A DNA stretch of 64,000 nucleotides from Flammula alnicola (GCA_015499995.1 JADNRV010000236.1:1-64000); one strand, 5' to 3'. Shown: positions 1-12,267, numbered from the stretch's first letter. Notes: generated by a model not told the origin, from the letters alone. A program made the numbers and translations.

Positions 1-2
1 CC

Positions 3-983
3 ACCTCTAACGTTATCGATCAGATCATTGCCAACACCGAGGATCTTTCCCTCGAAGAAACCCCACTCAACTCTGCCCAAGAGCCAGTCGACGGCAACCA
101 CACTACCACGAACGCCACAAGCACCCCAGAATCTCGCCGAGCAGCCATAGAGGTCGTATTCAGCAGAGTTCATAGCAACACTGATGCGGCAGATCGCCCT
201 GAGGGGCCTGGTCCTAACTCCGCTGAAGCCGAAGTCGAAGACGGCGAAATCCCTCAACCCGTCCCAGACTCCGACAACTTCGGCTGGGGAGCCGCTCCTG
301 TGCCAGACACATCCAACTGGGCCACTCCAACGGAGACCAACATCACCTACGAGGAATACCACAACAGGATCGTCACTGAACAAGACTACGACCAAGTCCG
401 CCGTTTGGTCAGAAACAACACCCTCTTGTCTTATGACGTGGAAATCCTCCACAACACCCACCAGACCATCACTTCTCTTCGTGCGGAATTGCTCCGATTA
501 CAGGCATATGCACATACCACTTTCGACAATGCAATATGGCATGGACTACAACGCCAAGTCCAAGCCATGTTTGAACTATGAAGGACTTTCGTCCCAACTC
601 GAGGAAGTATGCCTGCCGGACCGAGAACCCTTTGGAGGACCCCCCACGTCCAGTTTGTCCCCACCATTATCATCGAGAGGTCAGACCCTTCTAGTTCCTC
701 CTCTACCAACCGAAGTGGACGCACCAGGTCCTCGGCATATCACACGGCGCCCCAATCACCCATCACGGGCCGACAGCGCCCCACGTACAATTCTCATCGC
801 CGCTGCTATGCCTGCAACTCGTCACACCACATCAAGAAAAACTGTGCTCGCTATGTCTGCTGAAGCTGCCATGTTCACGCCCCGGGGCACACCACCAACG
901 ACTGCCCACGATGGGGTTCCAGCAGCGACAGTGACAGCATCAAAGTCTACTTCAATGCCGCTGGTGAACCGGTCCAAGTTTAG
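3..983 (+). pseudogene. Gag-like zinc-knuckle ORF of an LTR retrotransposon (5' end outside window)
   Basis: One reading frame runs from the window edge to a TAG at 981-983, broken by TGA at 579-581 and 861-863. It reads as an acidic, Ser/Pro-rich N-part, a central helical stretch (about 330-580) and a C-terminal nucleocapsid-like region. A zinc knuckle with C-x2-C-x4-H-x4-C spacing lies at about 802-848. A second knuckle, C-x2-C-x6-H-x4-C, contains the TGA where an Arg codon (CGA) would fit. A purine-rich tract and an LTR follow within 35 bases, so no pol gene lies between this ORF and the 3' LTR. I infer a gag-type protein that coats the element's RNA. Which LTR family it belongs to cannot be told here. 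Confidence 0.6.
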
Positions 984-1017
984 GTCGATATGGAGTCTCG
1001 ACATAGGAAAGGGGTAA

Positions 1018-1522
1018 TGTTACGACCGTTTCATTTCTTATCTTATCTTATCTTCACCTGCACTTAGATGTACGCCAGCTATACTGGACACTTTCTATTT
1101 TGGTACGAGTACCTTCCCGGTCCTGGACTATTAATAGTTTCCATACTTACACAGTCTCGGCGACACCATTATCGTCGAGAGGACTCTCCTCTCTCTGCTC
1201 TGACTCATTTGCACTCCTATCTCTATTCTAACGACTCTAAAGGAGTCACCTTACCATGGTCTGTGCGCATTCTGAACTAGTATAAATATCGTAGATACAC
1301 AATGATGTACCTTAGCTAGTTCTTGAGAATCTTGACTCTATTGTCTTGCCTCTCTCCTCGCCACGAACGTCTAAGCTCGTCGAGCCTCTAGACACGATCA
1401 CTTAAGCTCATCTGAGCCTCTAAGTGCGAACGATCTGATCTAGGACTTCTTGACGCGACTTTGGAATCACTGATTGCTGGACTCCGACGTTGCAATCACG
1501 TTGTTTCTTGCTAGTCATAACA
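1018..1522 (+). repeat. LTR (3') of the gag-like element
   Basis: The repeat starts TGTTACGACC right after a purine-rich tract (1002-1014, a likely plus-strand primer). It ends in CATAACA, giving TGTTA...TAACA inverted ends. It contains TCTTA repeats and a TATA-like sequence (tataaat, about 1281). The next base enters hAT transposase coding sequence, so the LTR element inserted into the hAT element. The 5' LTR is outside the window. Confidence 0.65.
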
Positions 1523-1963
1523 TTTTCAGCAGCTGGGATTACCATTAGTAAGCACTGTAATCGCCTTAAGGGTGATATCGTCGAGGCATTGCAATGCCTC
1601 AAGTGTTTGTACCATAATGACCTTATCTTCCGAGAGGTCTTGGTTTCCTCAGATATTGAAAGTTGGCTCGAGATGGATGAGGTAATTGACATAGACGTAG
1701 ATAGCCACAAAATCCTCGAGTGTGCTGAGGAGTTTAGTTGGGACCAGCTTATTGGTGACGAGGATGACGAGGACATAGTGGCGTAGTTAAATAAATTATT
1801 TTATGTGTCTGTTTTGCAACCAGGCCCCGGCTCAGGCCTAAGCCGAGCCCGAGCTGGCCCTAAGCCCTGTGCACGGCTTGGGCTTAGAATTTGCTAAGCC
1901 TGAGCCCTAAAAAGCTGGGCCCAAGCCGGGGTTTTCAGGCCGAGCCGGGCCCGCACATCACTA
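1523..1963 (+). mobile_element. hAT transposon 3' remnant: transposase C-terminus plus terminal inverted repeat
   Basis: The frame 1523-1786 encodes the end of a hAT transposase. After the start FSAAG it has R-L-K-G-D-I-V-E-A-L-Q and an acidic tail ending in a stop, resembling the hAT dimerisation region. The sequence after it (about 1820-1963) is GC-rich with repeated GGGCTTGGGC-like subterminal words. It ends CGGGCCCGCACATCACTA, the complement of a hAT terminus starting TAGTGATG. The N-terminal part has been cut off by the LTR insertion at 1522. A typical hAT transposase is 600-800 residues, so only about an eighth remains. Loss of the other terminus makes it immobile. Confidence 0.65.
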
Positions 1964-3058
1964 GTTAGGCTTATGACAACCTACAGCTCAGGCTTCATAT
2001 TTTGAAAGCCTGAATCTGCAGCCTAGGCCAACAGCTTTGGGTGGCTTGAGAAGGCTTTTGGTGGCTTAGATTGGATTTCTATACAGTTTTGATGGTAGGA
2101 ATAGATGGAATACATTGAATTTTGAATAACATACCTTATTATCATGCCTGAAAACTAGTGCTTAAAAGTCCAGTTAGGTCCAGTTATTTGGTACCCAGAG
2201 GCTCTAACTGAGACTAAAACTGGTTAGCCCAAGGGGGTACCAAAACCTTAGATATTACCTTATGTCGACAAAATATTTAAGGACCTGGTGGATGACCCAC
2301 CCTCCATTGTAAGCATTACATAACAATCAATACATCCTAATATAGTATATACAATCAATTTGTCATCCAAGGCGGCGCCTTGGCCGCATGCCCCGCTGCA
2401 CCACACCATCGGAAATACATGTTTCGCACATCCAGCCCCTCGGCGCAATGTCCAAACCAACACAGTCGAGATGATACTATCCATAGTTAATAAGAAATGT
2501 CATGAAAAAAATTAATAAACAGTATATACCCATTTTGTAACACACTTTGTGTTTTTACATTGAACTGTTCCTTCCATAACACTCTATCCAGCACGCAGGA
2601 TTCTATTTGTCTGGGAAATAGCCTTGTAAATTGATAGGCGCCCTCAATGTGTGCTCAAACATAAAGCTTGGCAGAAAGCCATATGAGATTGATGCGTGAT
2701 TGGGGTCATGTGACATTCTCTTTCTGGCGTCATTGACTGTAGGACAGCTTATACTGTACTATTTGGTAAAGTATGTGGTCCCTTTGACAGTTCAAGGTGT
2801 TTGAAGGTTGCTAGACACCTCTATTGGTCAATATAACATGTAAAATATGCTATAATGTGCCTAAAATAGCAGTATATGGTGAAATATTAAGTACACATTA
2901 CAAAAAATTTAGCGGCCTGGCGGCTGACCCTCCCTATCTACATCATCAGGGGAAACCAACAATTCTATGTAGACCTACATAGCACTGATAATCAGGATAG
3001 AGTGGTAGAGTAATCCCCAAATATATAAATACAGTAGATCTCAGCCATGATTCAGTAG
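1964..3058. other. Gene-free AT-rich stretch, unassigned
   Basis: No convincing coding region or RNA gene is visible. A GGTACC-containing pair (about 2191 and 2237) flanks a short segment. A GGCCTGGYGGMTGACCC-like motif appears twice (about 2281 and 2916). The stretch separates the hAT remnant from a copia element lacking its 5' half, so it probably contains the end of some further, unrecognised element. Confidence 0.4.
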
Positions 3059-4225
3059 CACCCCATAGCACATGCATGTGACTCAGTAGCTCACAATTAT
3101 TCCAATAGCTTTCATGCTACCAGGTCTATCCATGCTGCATATATACATGTCTGGAATCGACTTCCTACTGTGCCTCTGCCTAATACTACTCCGTATGCAG
3201 AATGGTACAAGAAGAAACCAGATGTGAGCCATTTGCATGTTTGGGGCTGCACTGCATATGTCTACATTCAAAGAGACAAATGCAAGTCGCTTCAGCCACA
3301 CATGAAGAAGTGCATCTTTGTTGGTTACCCTACTGGTTACAAGGGTTGGCAGTTCTACAATCCAGCCACCAAGAAGTTTGTTATCTCTGAACGTGCTGTG
3401 TTTGATGAGCGTCACTTCCCTGGCATTGCTGGCTCTGGCCCACTCGCCAAAAATGCTCTTATGCCAATTGGCACACCTTTGGAACCGGAGCCTGCTCCTT
3501 TTGTGCCGGAAATCTGGGGGGATGATGATGATGATATTTTGATTCCTCCTGTGCAAATTCCGCATCCTGCTGTTATTCCTGCTCCACCCGCACCTCCTAA
3601 CGCACCTGATGCTCCTCCTGAGCCGCCTGTTGTACCGCCTATTCCAGAACAGCCTCCTGCATCTGCACCTCACACTCCAACACCACCACCACAGCCTAGA
3701 TGCTCTACGCGTGTTTCTAAGCAACCCGGTGAATGGTGGAAAGTCACACCTGCTCCGCCACCTCCAGTTGAGGAAAGTGATGATGCAGCTAATGATAAAG
3801 GTCTTGAGTATGTGCAATTTGCTGGTGCTGCGTCAACCTCAGATCCTCGCAACTACAGGCAGGCAATGAAAGGCAATGATGCGGACAAGTGGCGTGATGC
3901 TGCAAATGCAGAGTACAATACTTTGCTCCAGAATGGCACTTGGGAGTTAGTTGATCTCCCACCTGGAGAAAAGGCTATTGGCTCTGGTTGGGTGTTTAAA
4001 GTCAAACGCAATGCGGACGGTTCTATTGAGCGCTACAAGGCTCGCTTGGTTGCCAAGGGCTATAGTCAATGCCCTGGAGTCGACTATCACGAGGTCTTTG
4101 CTCCCACATTCCGTCCTGCAACTCTGCGCATGATCTTTGCATTGGCTGCACTTGAGAACCTTGAACTGCGCTCTGTTGACATTTCAGCTGCTTTTACCAA
4201 TGGTGACCTTGATGAGTGGATATAC
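3059..4225 (+). pseudogene. Copia copy A polyprotein, part 1: integrase C-part, proline-rich linker, start of reverse transcriptase
   Basis: This is part of a Ty1/copia polyprotein. The frame opens in the integrase core (residues around ATRSIHAAYIH, then NTTPYAEWYKKKPDVSHLH). It continues through the copia integrase segment VWGCTAYV...KCIFVGYPTGYKGWQFYN, a Pro-rich linker (about 3540-3760), and the RVT_2 start (WELVDLPPGEKAIGSGWVFK, ARLVAKGYSQCPGVDYHEVF). Gag, protease and most of the integrase are missing, since an in-frame stop and unrelated DNA lie before 3059. At 4225 the frame is broken by palindromic element FB1 and resumes after 8993. Copy B at 43923-44806 matches this segment very closely. 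Confidence 0.9.
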
Positions 4226-4559
4226 CACATACCTTTGTTACAGTGTACCGTATAATATGGTACAGCGAACGTGTACACTGTGCCGTGTGATATGGGTTCA
4301 GCGAATTCGCTGAACCGGTGAATAACGTATTGTATATAATAGATAGTATACTATGTATATATAATATGATCTAGCAATACCTAATACATTAGTTACACAT
4401 GGCTGATGGGCCCAATAAAAGTAAATCGGCAATGCCATTAGGTTTGAAATTAGATCGGCAGTGCCGATGCCTGCTAAATTGGGTTGGCATTTCATTAAAT
4501 ATGGCCGATTGGCATTGTCTAAAAGGTTGCGAGAGCCTTTCTGCATCCCGATAAAAAAT

Positions 4560-6440
4560 TCCAGGTTGTATTGGTGGTCAATTGAATTATGTTGGGTTCA
4601 TTTTGGTTGCTAATATTAATTTTATCAGACATGGTCCATTGCCAAATGTCTGGGACTGATGCCGATGCCGATGCCGACTCATGATCACCAGGTCTCGGCA
4701 CCCTGAGAAATTTAATATAGATCATATTTAGATTAATTTAATCAGACACAGTGCATTCCCAAACATCACTGACTGCTAGTGCCAGTGCCGACTCATGGGA
4801 CATCCCCCAGCAGCCGATTCATGTTTTTCCAGGTTGTATTTATGTTTAATTGAATGACATTCTGGTCATTTGATTGCAAATGCGTCTAATATGAATTTAA
4901 TCAGATGTGGTCCAATCCCCCGTGTCTCTAACTGGTGCCGATGCCGATGCCGACTCACAGAGAACCTCTCGGCACCCTGATATATTGTTTTCCAGCCTTT
5001 ATTGTTATTCAATTGACTCACGTTCTGGCCATTTTAGTCGTAAATGCATCTAATATTAATTTAATCAGACATGGTCCATTCACGAGCAACTTTAACTGTT
5101 GCCGATGCCAATTCCGACCCACAGAGAACCTCTCGGCACCCTGATATATTTTTTCCAGCCTTTATTGTTGTTCAATTGATTCATGTTCTGGTCATTTTGG
5201 TCGCAAATGCATCTAATACTAATTTAATCGGACGTGAGCCATTCCCGAGCATCTCTAACTGGTGCCGATGCTGATGCCGACTCACAGAGAACCTCTCGGC
5301 ACCCTGATATATTTTTGCCAGCCTTTATTGTTGTTCAATTGATTCACATTTTGGTCATTTTGGTCGTAAATGCATCTAATCTGAATTTAATCAGACATGG
5401 TCCATTCACGAGCATCTTTAACTGGTGCCGATTCCAATGCCGACCCACCAGACACCTCTCGGCACTCCAATATATTTTTTCCAGCCTTTAATTGCTGTTC
5501 AATTGAATGTTATTCTGGTCATTTTAGTCACAAATGTATCTAATACTAATTTAATCAGATGTGAGCCATTCCCGAGCATCTCTAACTGGTGCCGATGCTG
5601 ATGCCGACTCACAGAGAACCTCTCAGCACCCTGATATATTGTTTTCCAGCCTTTATTGTTATTCAATTGACTCACGTTCTGGCCATTTTAGTCGTAAATG
5701 CATCTAATATTAATTTAATCAGACATGGTCCATTCACGAGCATCTTTAACTGTTGCCGATGCCAATTCCGACCCACAGAAAACCTCTCGGCACCCTGATA
5801 TATTTTTTCCAGCCTTTATTGTTGTTCAATTGATTCATGTTCTGGTCATTTTGGTCGCAAATGCATCTAATACTAATTTAATCGGATGTGAGCCATTCCC
5901 GAGCATCTCTAACTGGTGCCGATGCCGATGCCGACTCACAGAGAACCTCTCAGCACCCTGATATATTTTTTCCAGCCTTTATTGTTGTTCAATTGATTCA
6001 CGTTCTGGTCATTTTGGTCGCAAATGCATCTAATATTAATTTAATCAGACATGGTCCATTCACAAGTGTCTTTAACTGGTGCCGATGCCGATGCCGACTC
6101 ACAGAGAACCTCTCGGCACTCCCATATTTTTTTCCCGGACTTTATTGCTGTTCAATTGACTTACGTTCTGGCCATGTTAGTCGCAAATGCATCTAATATT
6201 AATTTAATCAGACGTGAGCCATTCCCGAGCATCTCTGACTGGTGCCAGTGCTGATGCTGACTCACCAGACACCTCTCACCATCCCAATACATATTTTTGC
6301 AGGTGGTATCTATGTTCAATTGACTCATGTTCTGGCCATTTTAGTCGCAAATGAATCTAATATTAATTTAATCAGACGTGAGCCATTCCCGAGCATCTCT
6401 GACTGGTGCCAGTGCCGATGCCGACTCACAGGACAGGTCA
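4560..6440 (+). repeat. FB1 left arm: ~164-bp satellite, about 11 copies
   Basis: Each unit carries CAATTGA, TCATTTTGGTCGCAAATG, CATCTAATATTAATTTAATC, CCATTCCCGAGCATC and a run of GCCGAT words ending GCCGACTCA. Copies are similar but not identical. The array is mirrored in the right arm. Confidence 0.85.
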
Positions 6441-6484
6441 TCAGTTCATAGTCTTAACTGAGATTCAGGCTTCCCATATAATAA

Positions 6485-6610
6485 TTATGGATAATCATAC
6501 CCTTTTCATTTGCAAATCTTGTATACCTGCCAATGAACTTCAAGACATGATCAGCTAAACGACACCCTTCTTGATAGATAGGACTTGCAATAGCAAGCCT
6601 TGAATTCATC
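6485..6610 (-). pseudogene. FB1 centre: decayed gene fragment shared with FB2
   Basis: On the minus strand a short open stretch reads like YQEGCRLADHVLKFIGRY followed by TRFANEKGMIIH. The FB2 centre encodes ANHVLNCIGGYTRFAYKKG followed by TIIH at the equivalent place. Protein-level similarity between two otherwise diverged elements suggests the relic of a gene carried by their common autonomous ancestor. I do not recognise the family. The rest of the FB1 centre holds stops in all frames. Confidence 0.45.
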
Positions 6611-6950
6611 TTGGAACTTTTGCTCCCCACTAAGCTTTATGGCTTTTTTCAGAGATATAATATCAGATATAAACATTGGAAAGTGTGCCGTAGTTAGTTA
6701 ACTTATTAGTTGCAGATAGCCAACAGACATGTCAAAGTAAGTCAATTTCGCATTTTTGGGACTCCTCCACTTTTTTTCTCTGTATCATTTCTACTACTCA
6801 TATTAAGGCAATCTGTGATTATTTGCCAATTGGCCATATTTAATAAAATGCTGTCCGACTGAATGCCAGTCAGGCTATTATACAAAATACTGATCGGCTT
6901 TTAATTATCTCCAATTCAGTCATATACAGCCAATAACGAGTACCGGCACC

Positions 6951-8540
6951 AGCCAGACAAGTGCAGGAGGAGACTGTGTCCAATTAAATTAATATTAGAT
7001 GCATTTTCGACCAAAATGACCATAATGTGATTCAATTAAACATAAATATAACCTGGACAAAATTTAATGGGGTGCTGAAAGGTTCTCTATGAGTCGGCAT
7101 TGGCATTGGCACCAGTCAGAGATACTCGGAAATGGATCACATCTGATTAAATTTATATTAGATGGATTCACGACCAAATTGGCCAGAACGTGAGTCAATT
7201 GAACGTAGATACCACCTGCAAAAATATGTATTGGGATGGCGAGGTGTTTGGTGAGTCGGCATCGGCACTGGCACCAGTCAGAGATGTTCTGGAATGGCTC
7301 ACGTCTAATTAAATTAATATTAGATGCATTTGCGACTAACATGGCCAGAACGTAAGTCAATTGAACAGCAATAAAGTCCCGGAAAAAAATATGGGAGTGC
7401 TGGGAGGTTCTCTGTGAGTCGGAATCGGCATCGGCACCAGTTAGAGATGCTCAGGAATGGCTCACGTCTGATTAAATTAATATTAGATGCATTTGCAACT
7501 AAAATAGCCAGAATGTGAGTCAATTGAACATAGATACCACCTGCAAAAATATGTATTGGGATGGCGAGAGGTGTTTGGTGAGTCGGCATCGGCACTGGCA
7601 CCAGTCAGAGATGTTCTGGAATGGCTCACGTCTAATTAAATTAATATTAGATGCATTTGCGACTAACATGGCCAGAACGTAAGTCAATTGAACAGCAATA
7701 AAGTCCCGGAAAAAAATATGGGAGTGCTGAGAGGTTCTCTGTGAGTCGGCATCGGCATCGGCACCAGTTAGAGATGCTCAGGAATGGCTCACGTCCGATT
7801 AAATTAATATTAGATACATTTGTGACTAAAATGACCAGAATAACATTCAATTGAACAGCAATTAAAGGCTGGAAAAAATATATTGGAGTGCCGAGAGGTG
7901 TCTGGTGGGTCGGCATTGGAATTGGCACCAGTTAAAGATGCTCGTGAATGGACCATGTCTGATTAAATTCAGATTAGATGCATTTACAACCAAAATGACC
8001 AAAATGTGAATCAATTGAACAGCAATAAAGTCCCCAAAAAATATATCAGAGTGCTGAGAGGTTCTCTGTGAGTCGGCATCAGCATCGGCACCAGTTAAAG
8101 ATACTCGTGAATGGACCATGTCTGATTAAATTAATATTAGATGCATTTGCGACCAAAATGACTAGAACATGAATCAATTGAACAACAATAAAGGCTGGAA
8201 AAAATATATCAGGGTGCCGAGAGGTTCTCTGTGGATCGGAATCGGCATCGGCAACAGTTAAAGATGCTCATGAATGGACCATGTCTGATTAAATTAATAT
8301 TAGACGCATTTACGACTAAAATGGCCAGAACGTGAGTCAATTGAATAACAATAAAGGCTGGAAAACAATATATCAGGGTGCCGAGAGGTTTTCTGTGAGT
8401 CGGCATCGGCATCGGCACCAGTTAGAGATACGGGGGATTGGACCACATCTGATTAAATTCATATTAGATGCATTTGCAATTAATATTAGATACATTTTTG
8501 ACTACAATGACCAGAATGTGATGACTGAATATAAATATAA
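6951..8540 (-). repeat. FB1 right arm: inverted ~164-bp satellite, about 9-10 copies
   Basis: Reverse complement of the left-arm unit. It keeps TGAGTCGGCATCGGCATCGG in most copies. A short zone of GCCGATCGGCC-type words follows (about 8550-8720) before the terminal repeat. Confidence 0.85.
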
Positions 8541-8993
8541 CTTGCATAAATGCTGATCGGCCTATGCTGACAGCCGATCGGCCATATGCCGGTCAGCCTA
8601 TTCTACAAAATGCCAATCGGACACATGCCGATCAGTCTAATGCTGAATACTGATTGGACAAATGCTGATTGGCCTATTTTAATAAAATGCTGGTCGGCCT
8701 ATTTATTTATTGCCAATCACCCATATAATACATAGTACATGATTATAGTATTCACTGCCGATGTAATTTAGTGTCCACCGGCACTGCCGATTTAATTTTA
8801 TCAGACCCATTGCGCATTTACAAATATGTATTAGGTTGCTAGATCATATTATACAGTATAATGTATACTACCTATTAATAATTGTATACACTACATTATT
8901 CACCGGTTCAGTGAATTCGCTGAATCCACATCACACGGCACACTGTATACGTTCGCTGTACCATATCATACGGTACACTGTAACATGCCTACC

Positions 8994-9679
8994 TGGATAT
9001 ACATGATGCAACCTGAAGGTTTCCACCAAGGTGGACCTAATATGGTTTGCAGACTCCGAAAATCCCTCTATGGTCTCAAGCAGTCTGCGCGTCAATGGAA
9101 TATCAAGTTGCATGCTGCTCTCACTGAGATGGGCTTCAAACGCATTGAATCTGACCGCTCTGTCTATATCTACTCTAATGGACAGGTCAAGATCTTTGTG
9201 CCCATTTACATTTATGACATTACCTTTGCATCCAAGTCTACTGCAGCTGTTGACAATGCGGTCAAGCAACTTGCTCAGCACTTCAAATGTCGCGATCTTG
9301 GACCCACTGAGTTCCTACTTGGTGTCGCAGTCACTAGAGATCGCCAGAAGCATCTTGTGTCGCTCCATCAGCACCAATTCATTCTCGACATGCTTGAGCG
9401 CTACAGTATGACTGATTCACACCCTGTCCTCACTCCTATTGCACCTGGCACTGTCTTGTCCAAAGACATGGGTCCTCAGAATTCCGCAGAAGTGGAAGCT
9501 ATGCGCAATACTCCTTACCTCAGTGCTATTGGGTCTTTGCAGTATTTGGCTACCATAACTCGCCCAGATATTGCCCATGCTGTGTCCTATTTGGCACGCT
9601 TTAACTGTAATCCTGGTCCCAGGCATTGGGCTGCTGTCAAGCATCTGTTCCGCTATCTCAAGGGCACCTTAGAGTACAA
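8994..9679 (+). pseudogene. Copia copy A polyprotein, part 2: reverse transcriptase palm and connection
   Basis: This continues the copia RT after FB1: MMQPEGFHQGGPN, then CRLRKSLYGLKQSARQWN, then LTEMGFKRIESDRSVYIY. The catalytic loop reads IYIYDIT, where copy B (61187-61340) has IYIDDIT. One of the two adjacent Asp codons is therefore changed (GAT to TAT), which should abolish polymerase activity. Downstream lie LAQHFKCRDLGPTEFLLGV, SAIGSLQYLATITRPDIAHA and the connection segment RHWAAVKHLFRYLKGTLEYN. The frame is then broken at 9679 by the 25.5-kb insertion and resumes at 35206. Confidence 0.9.
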
Positions 9680-9773
9680 CATCAGGAAAAACACTTTTGC
9701 CCCAGGTCATCCTAGGAAAATTTGGCTGGAAGACATACTACCAGGGCATCCCAGGGCACATATGGTGCCCTGG

Positions 9774-9893
9774 GACACTCCTGTGACGCCAGGAGACTTC
9801 CCAGAAGGTTCCATCAATTTTAATATATCCTATGACACTCCTGTGATGCCAGGAGACTTCCCAGAAGGTTGTATCAATTTTAATATATCCTAC
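9774..9893 (+). repeat. 60-bp tandem repeat, two copies, subterminal
   Basis: GACACTCCTGTGAYGCCAGG opens each unit and TTTTAATATATCCTA ends it; the period is exactly 60 bases. GACACTC/CCTAGG words recur near the other terminus (34990-35080). Such subterminal words are commonly transposase binding sites in CACTA-type elements, which is inference here. The stretch 9900-10030 holds nothing recognisable. Confidence 0.7.
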
Positions 9894-10030
9894 GACACTT
9901 TCAGAGCAGTCTAAGAATCTAGGTGGCCTTTTTCCAAATATAATTCATTTTATAGCTACATAATGTAAAATTCTATTACCAAAGTATCTAAAACATCCAG
10001 CTGGTCTTCCATGTTTGCTCATGCCATCGC

Positions 10031-10380
10031 TGGGCCATTGTAGCTGGGACATCATCATTGATGCACCTGCTGTTGCAGCATCACCATCGTCGTTGAGCCC
10101 ACAGCATTGTGGGTTTGTCGTGGATGCACCTGCGGTGTCGTGGGGTCATCATTGATGCACCCACAGCTGCGCCATCGCCATCGAAGTACCGGTGGCATCA
10201 TGGGGTCATCGCGATGCACCCACTGTTGCATCGGCGTCGTCGTTGCACTCGCGTCATCGTGGGCGTCATGGGCATCGTGGTGTTGTCATCGCTGCCCCCG
10301 CTGCTACGCCGGTCTCGACGGGTTGCGGAGCCATTTCGCGGGCGACGCGGGCGATGCAGGCGCTATCTGCTATCCTTTTA
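10031..10380 (+). repeat. GTCGTGGCATCAT/GATGCACCC word array
   Basis: Degenerate short words built from GTCGTGG, TCATCRTYG and ATGCACCC repeat throughout. The same words in the same orientation fill 16853-17240. Open frames here simply reflect the triplet bias and are not called as genes. Confidence 0.6.
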
Positions 10381-10459
10381 ACTCGTGGTCGTTGGCAGCG
10401 TGTACGAGCTACTTACTACCTCTAGCTGCCCAGATGGGTTGCTGACGATGGTGTTCGTC

Positions 10460-11211
10460 ACGAATGGACAGACGTGCACGGATACGCCAGGTTCAACGTC
10501 ACCCCGCCTCGAGACCTAGACGACAGACGTAGATGAGCGACAGAGCTCATCTCCGTGCTAAAATGAGCACGTACGTACCTTGCTTGCATCACCGACAAAC
10601 CCGCACCCTCGAGCACAACCCGCACAACCCATACAGGCGATATCCAACCTACGTGCTGCTCTAGAAGCATGGAAGGAGGCATGGTGGTCCAGATGATCAG
10701 GCTGGAACGAACGTGCAGAGGTGAGTATATCGTTCATCGCAGGCAACGAACAGCCTGCTTACCTGTCTTGACGCTCTGTCTCTGGCACGTCGCCGCAGTC
10801 GCATCCACGATCGCGCATCCATCGCACAACGACACGAGATCGTACCGAATCGGCGTGGAGGGATGTGTGCGCGGATGCGAGACCGCGCAGCAACGAGGGC
10901 AGTGATGGTGTTGGTGGTTGCTGGTACGTCGGATCCTCGCCCTTGTACCGTGCTCGCTGATGCACATGCACGTCTTCCTGTTTCTCGTACTCGCCGGCCC
11001 TCTGTCGCTCTGCCCATATCCCTGCATCTCGTAACCACCGTCAAGATCGTCCGAGGCAGCGGCCGGTATTTCTGGTACGTCGGTACCTCTTCCTCAGACG
11101 TGTAGAGATGTCAGGAAGGGTGCATTGATCGCGAAGTGGGAAGGGTTGGACGGAGTAGTCAGGGACTCGACGGCGAGAGGTCGGTTGTGGTGGTGGTGTT
11201 GTTTTGGGGTT
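10460..11211 (-). pseudogene. Candidate multi-exon gene, 3' part (interrupted by FB3), unknown function
   Basis: On the minus strand an open frame entering from the upstream piece (16523-16748) continues through NPKTTPPPQPTSRRRVPDYS to DISTRLRKRYRRTRNTGRC. It is followed by further open stretches. A plausible intron is GTAAGC...TTCCAG at about 10763-10705. One downstream frame has clustered cysteines (ACMGCAGCARGCGFV). With FB3 removed, the two pieces join in frame across the target-site bases, which code Ala-His. I do not recognise the family. This could be a gene captured by the surrounding element or a host gene fragment, and coding status is uncertain. Confidence 0.35.
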
Positions 11212-11394
11212 ATGTGCGCACCTGTATGTGCCAGTATCATGTATGATACCTGGGCTGCCTGCCAATAAGGAGTGTACATCCACAAGGCTAACAACCCCCT
11301 TGGGCAGTTGCCCAACACTATGCAACGTAATGTCTACAGGCTGCCGGGGTGCCAGAGATGGCTTTGGTGCTTGTTGTTGGGGCGGGTGATGGTA

Positions 11395-11790
11395 AACAGG
11401 TGTCAACAATGCAGGAAATGATGTCTGCGGCTGTATTTTGGGTGCTGTTCGTTGTTGGGGGCGCTTTTGGGCGCGGGAAAAAATTCAATGGGGTCTATAA
11501 ATATATCCCAACATAATGCAGGTGTTTGCCCGCCTCTAGGGGGGCGGGAATGGGTGGATTGAGGCGGGTAGATTTGGATGACGTCCCGTTTAGGGCGGGG
11601 CTGATGGTAAATACCTGTCAACAATGCAGCAAATGATGCTCGGCGTTGTATTTTGGCTCGCGCTCATCATGTGGGGCGGTTTTGACTGCGGAAAAAAATC
11701 TAATAGGGTCCAGTAATATATTGCTACCCATTGCCGCCCTCTGCGCACCTCACGGGGGGCGGGGATGGGTGGATTGAGAAGGATGACTTT
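11395..11790 (+). repeat. FB3 outer minisatellite, two ~190-bp units
   Basis: Each unit carries TGTCAACAATGCAG, GGAAAAAA, a TATA-rich stretch and GGGGCGGG...GGTGGATTGAG. Inverted counterparts occupy about 15930-16340. Confidence 0.65.
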
Positions 11791-12267
11791 GGATGACAGT
11801 CTAAAATTAGACGGAAAGTACGTTGGTGTGATATTTTTAGATGCCAGCGCTTGTGCCTGGTTCGTTATCTATAGATTAGATAGCCAGGAAGCGCCCTATC
11901 TAGATATTTTGGATGCAGACGCCCGTGCCTCGGCGCCTTTCGCTGTTATCTATAGATTAGATACCTTCTATTAATCCCACGCACGTTTAAAAATAGGTAT
12001 GGTTCATTTTGGCCTTGTCATCTATGCTCGAAAACCTCAGGTAAAAAAGATTAAATAGAAAACTTTGAATATATTTGAGCTATGTACTGGTCATAAGGTA
12101 TACAACAAAGAAAATAAGACATAGGAGTGAAACGAGGATAAGCGAGCAAGGAGGGCGAATGTCGACGTGACTAACGCACGTCGTCGCCTCTCCTGCTACT
12201 CATCCTCGTTCTCTTCCTTGTCATCGTATCGCCGCCGCCGCCGCTCCCACATTGTCGTCGCCGTCAT

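Larger units (their letters stand above)
4226..8993. mobile_element. FB1: 4.77-kb giant palindromic (foldback) DNA transposon, Mutator-like by 9-bp duplication
   Basis: It interrupts copia A between two copies of TGGATATAC (4217-4225 and 8994-9002). Removing it restores the reading frame. Its outer ~250 bases are inverted repeats: ACAGTGTACC, an AGCGAACG block and the self-complementary CAGCGAATTCGCTG occur at both ends in mirror orientation. Inside lie a left satellite array (about 4560-6440), a unique centre (6441-6950) and the same satellite inverted (6951-8540). A 9-bp duplication with long inverted repeats is typical of Mutator-like elements, so I infer that class. No intact transposase is present, hence non-autonomous. 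The last ~14 bases of the two ends differ, so exact termini are uncertain. A Kyakuja/Dileera/Zisupton-type origin is an alternative. Confidence 0.8.

Noticed and set aside
184..1017. 277-codon frame overlapping the gag-like ORF
   Set aside because: Wrong phase. The zinc knuckles and acidic text lie in frame 3, and the 184-1017 frame reads as low-complexity Thr/Pro.
2260..2484. 74-codon minus-strand frame
   Set aside because: Short, isolated, no motif, in AT-rich unassigned DNA.
4560..8540. CRISPR-like regularly spaced repeats in FB1 (and FB2)
   Set aside because: The ~164-bp units are contiguous with no unique spacers, lie inside a transposon with target duplications, and the genome is fungal.
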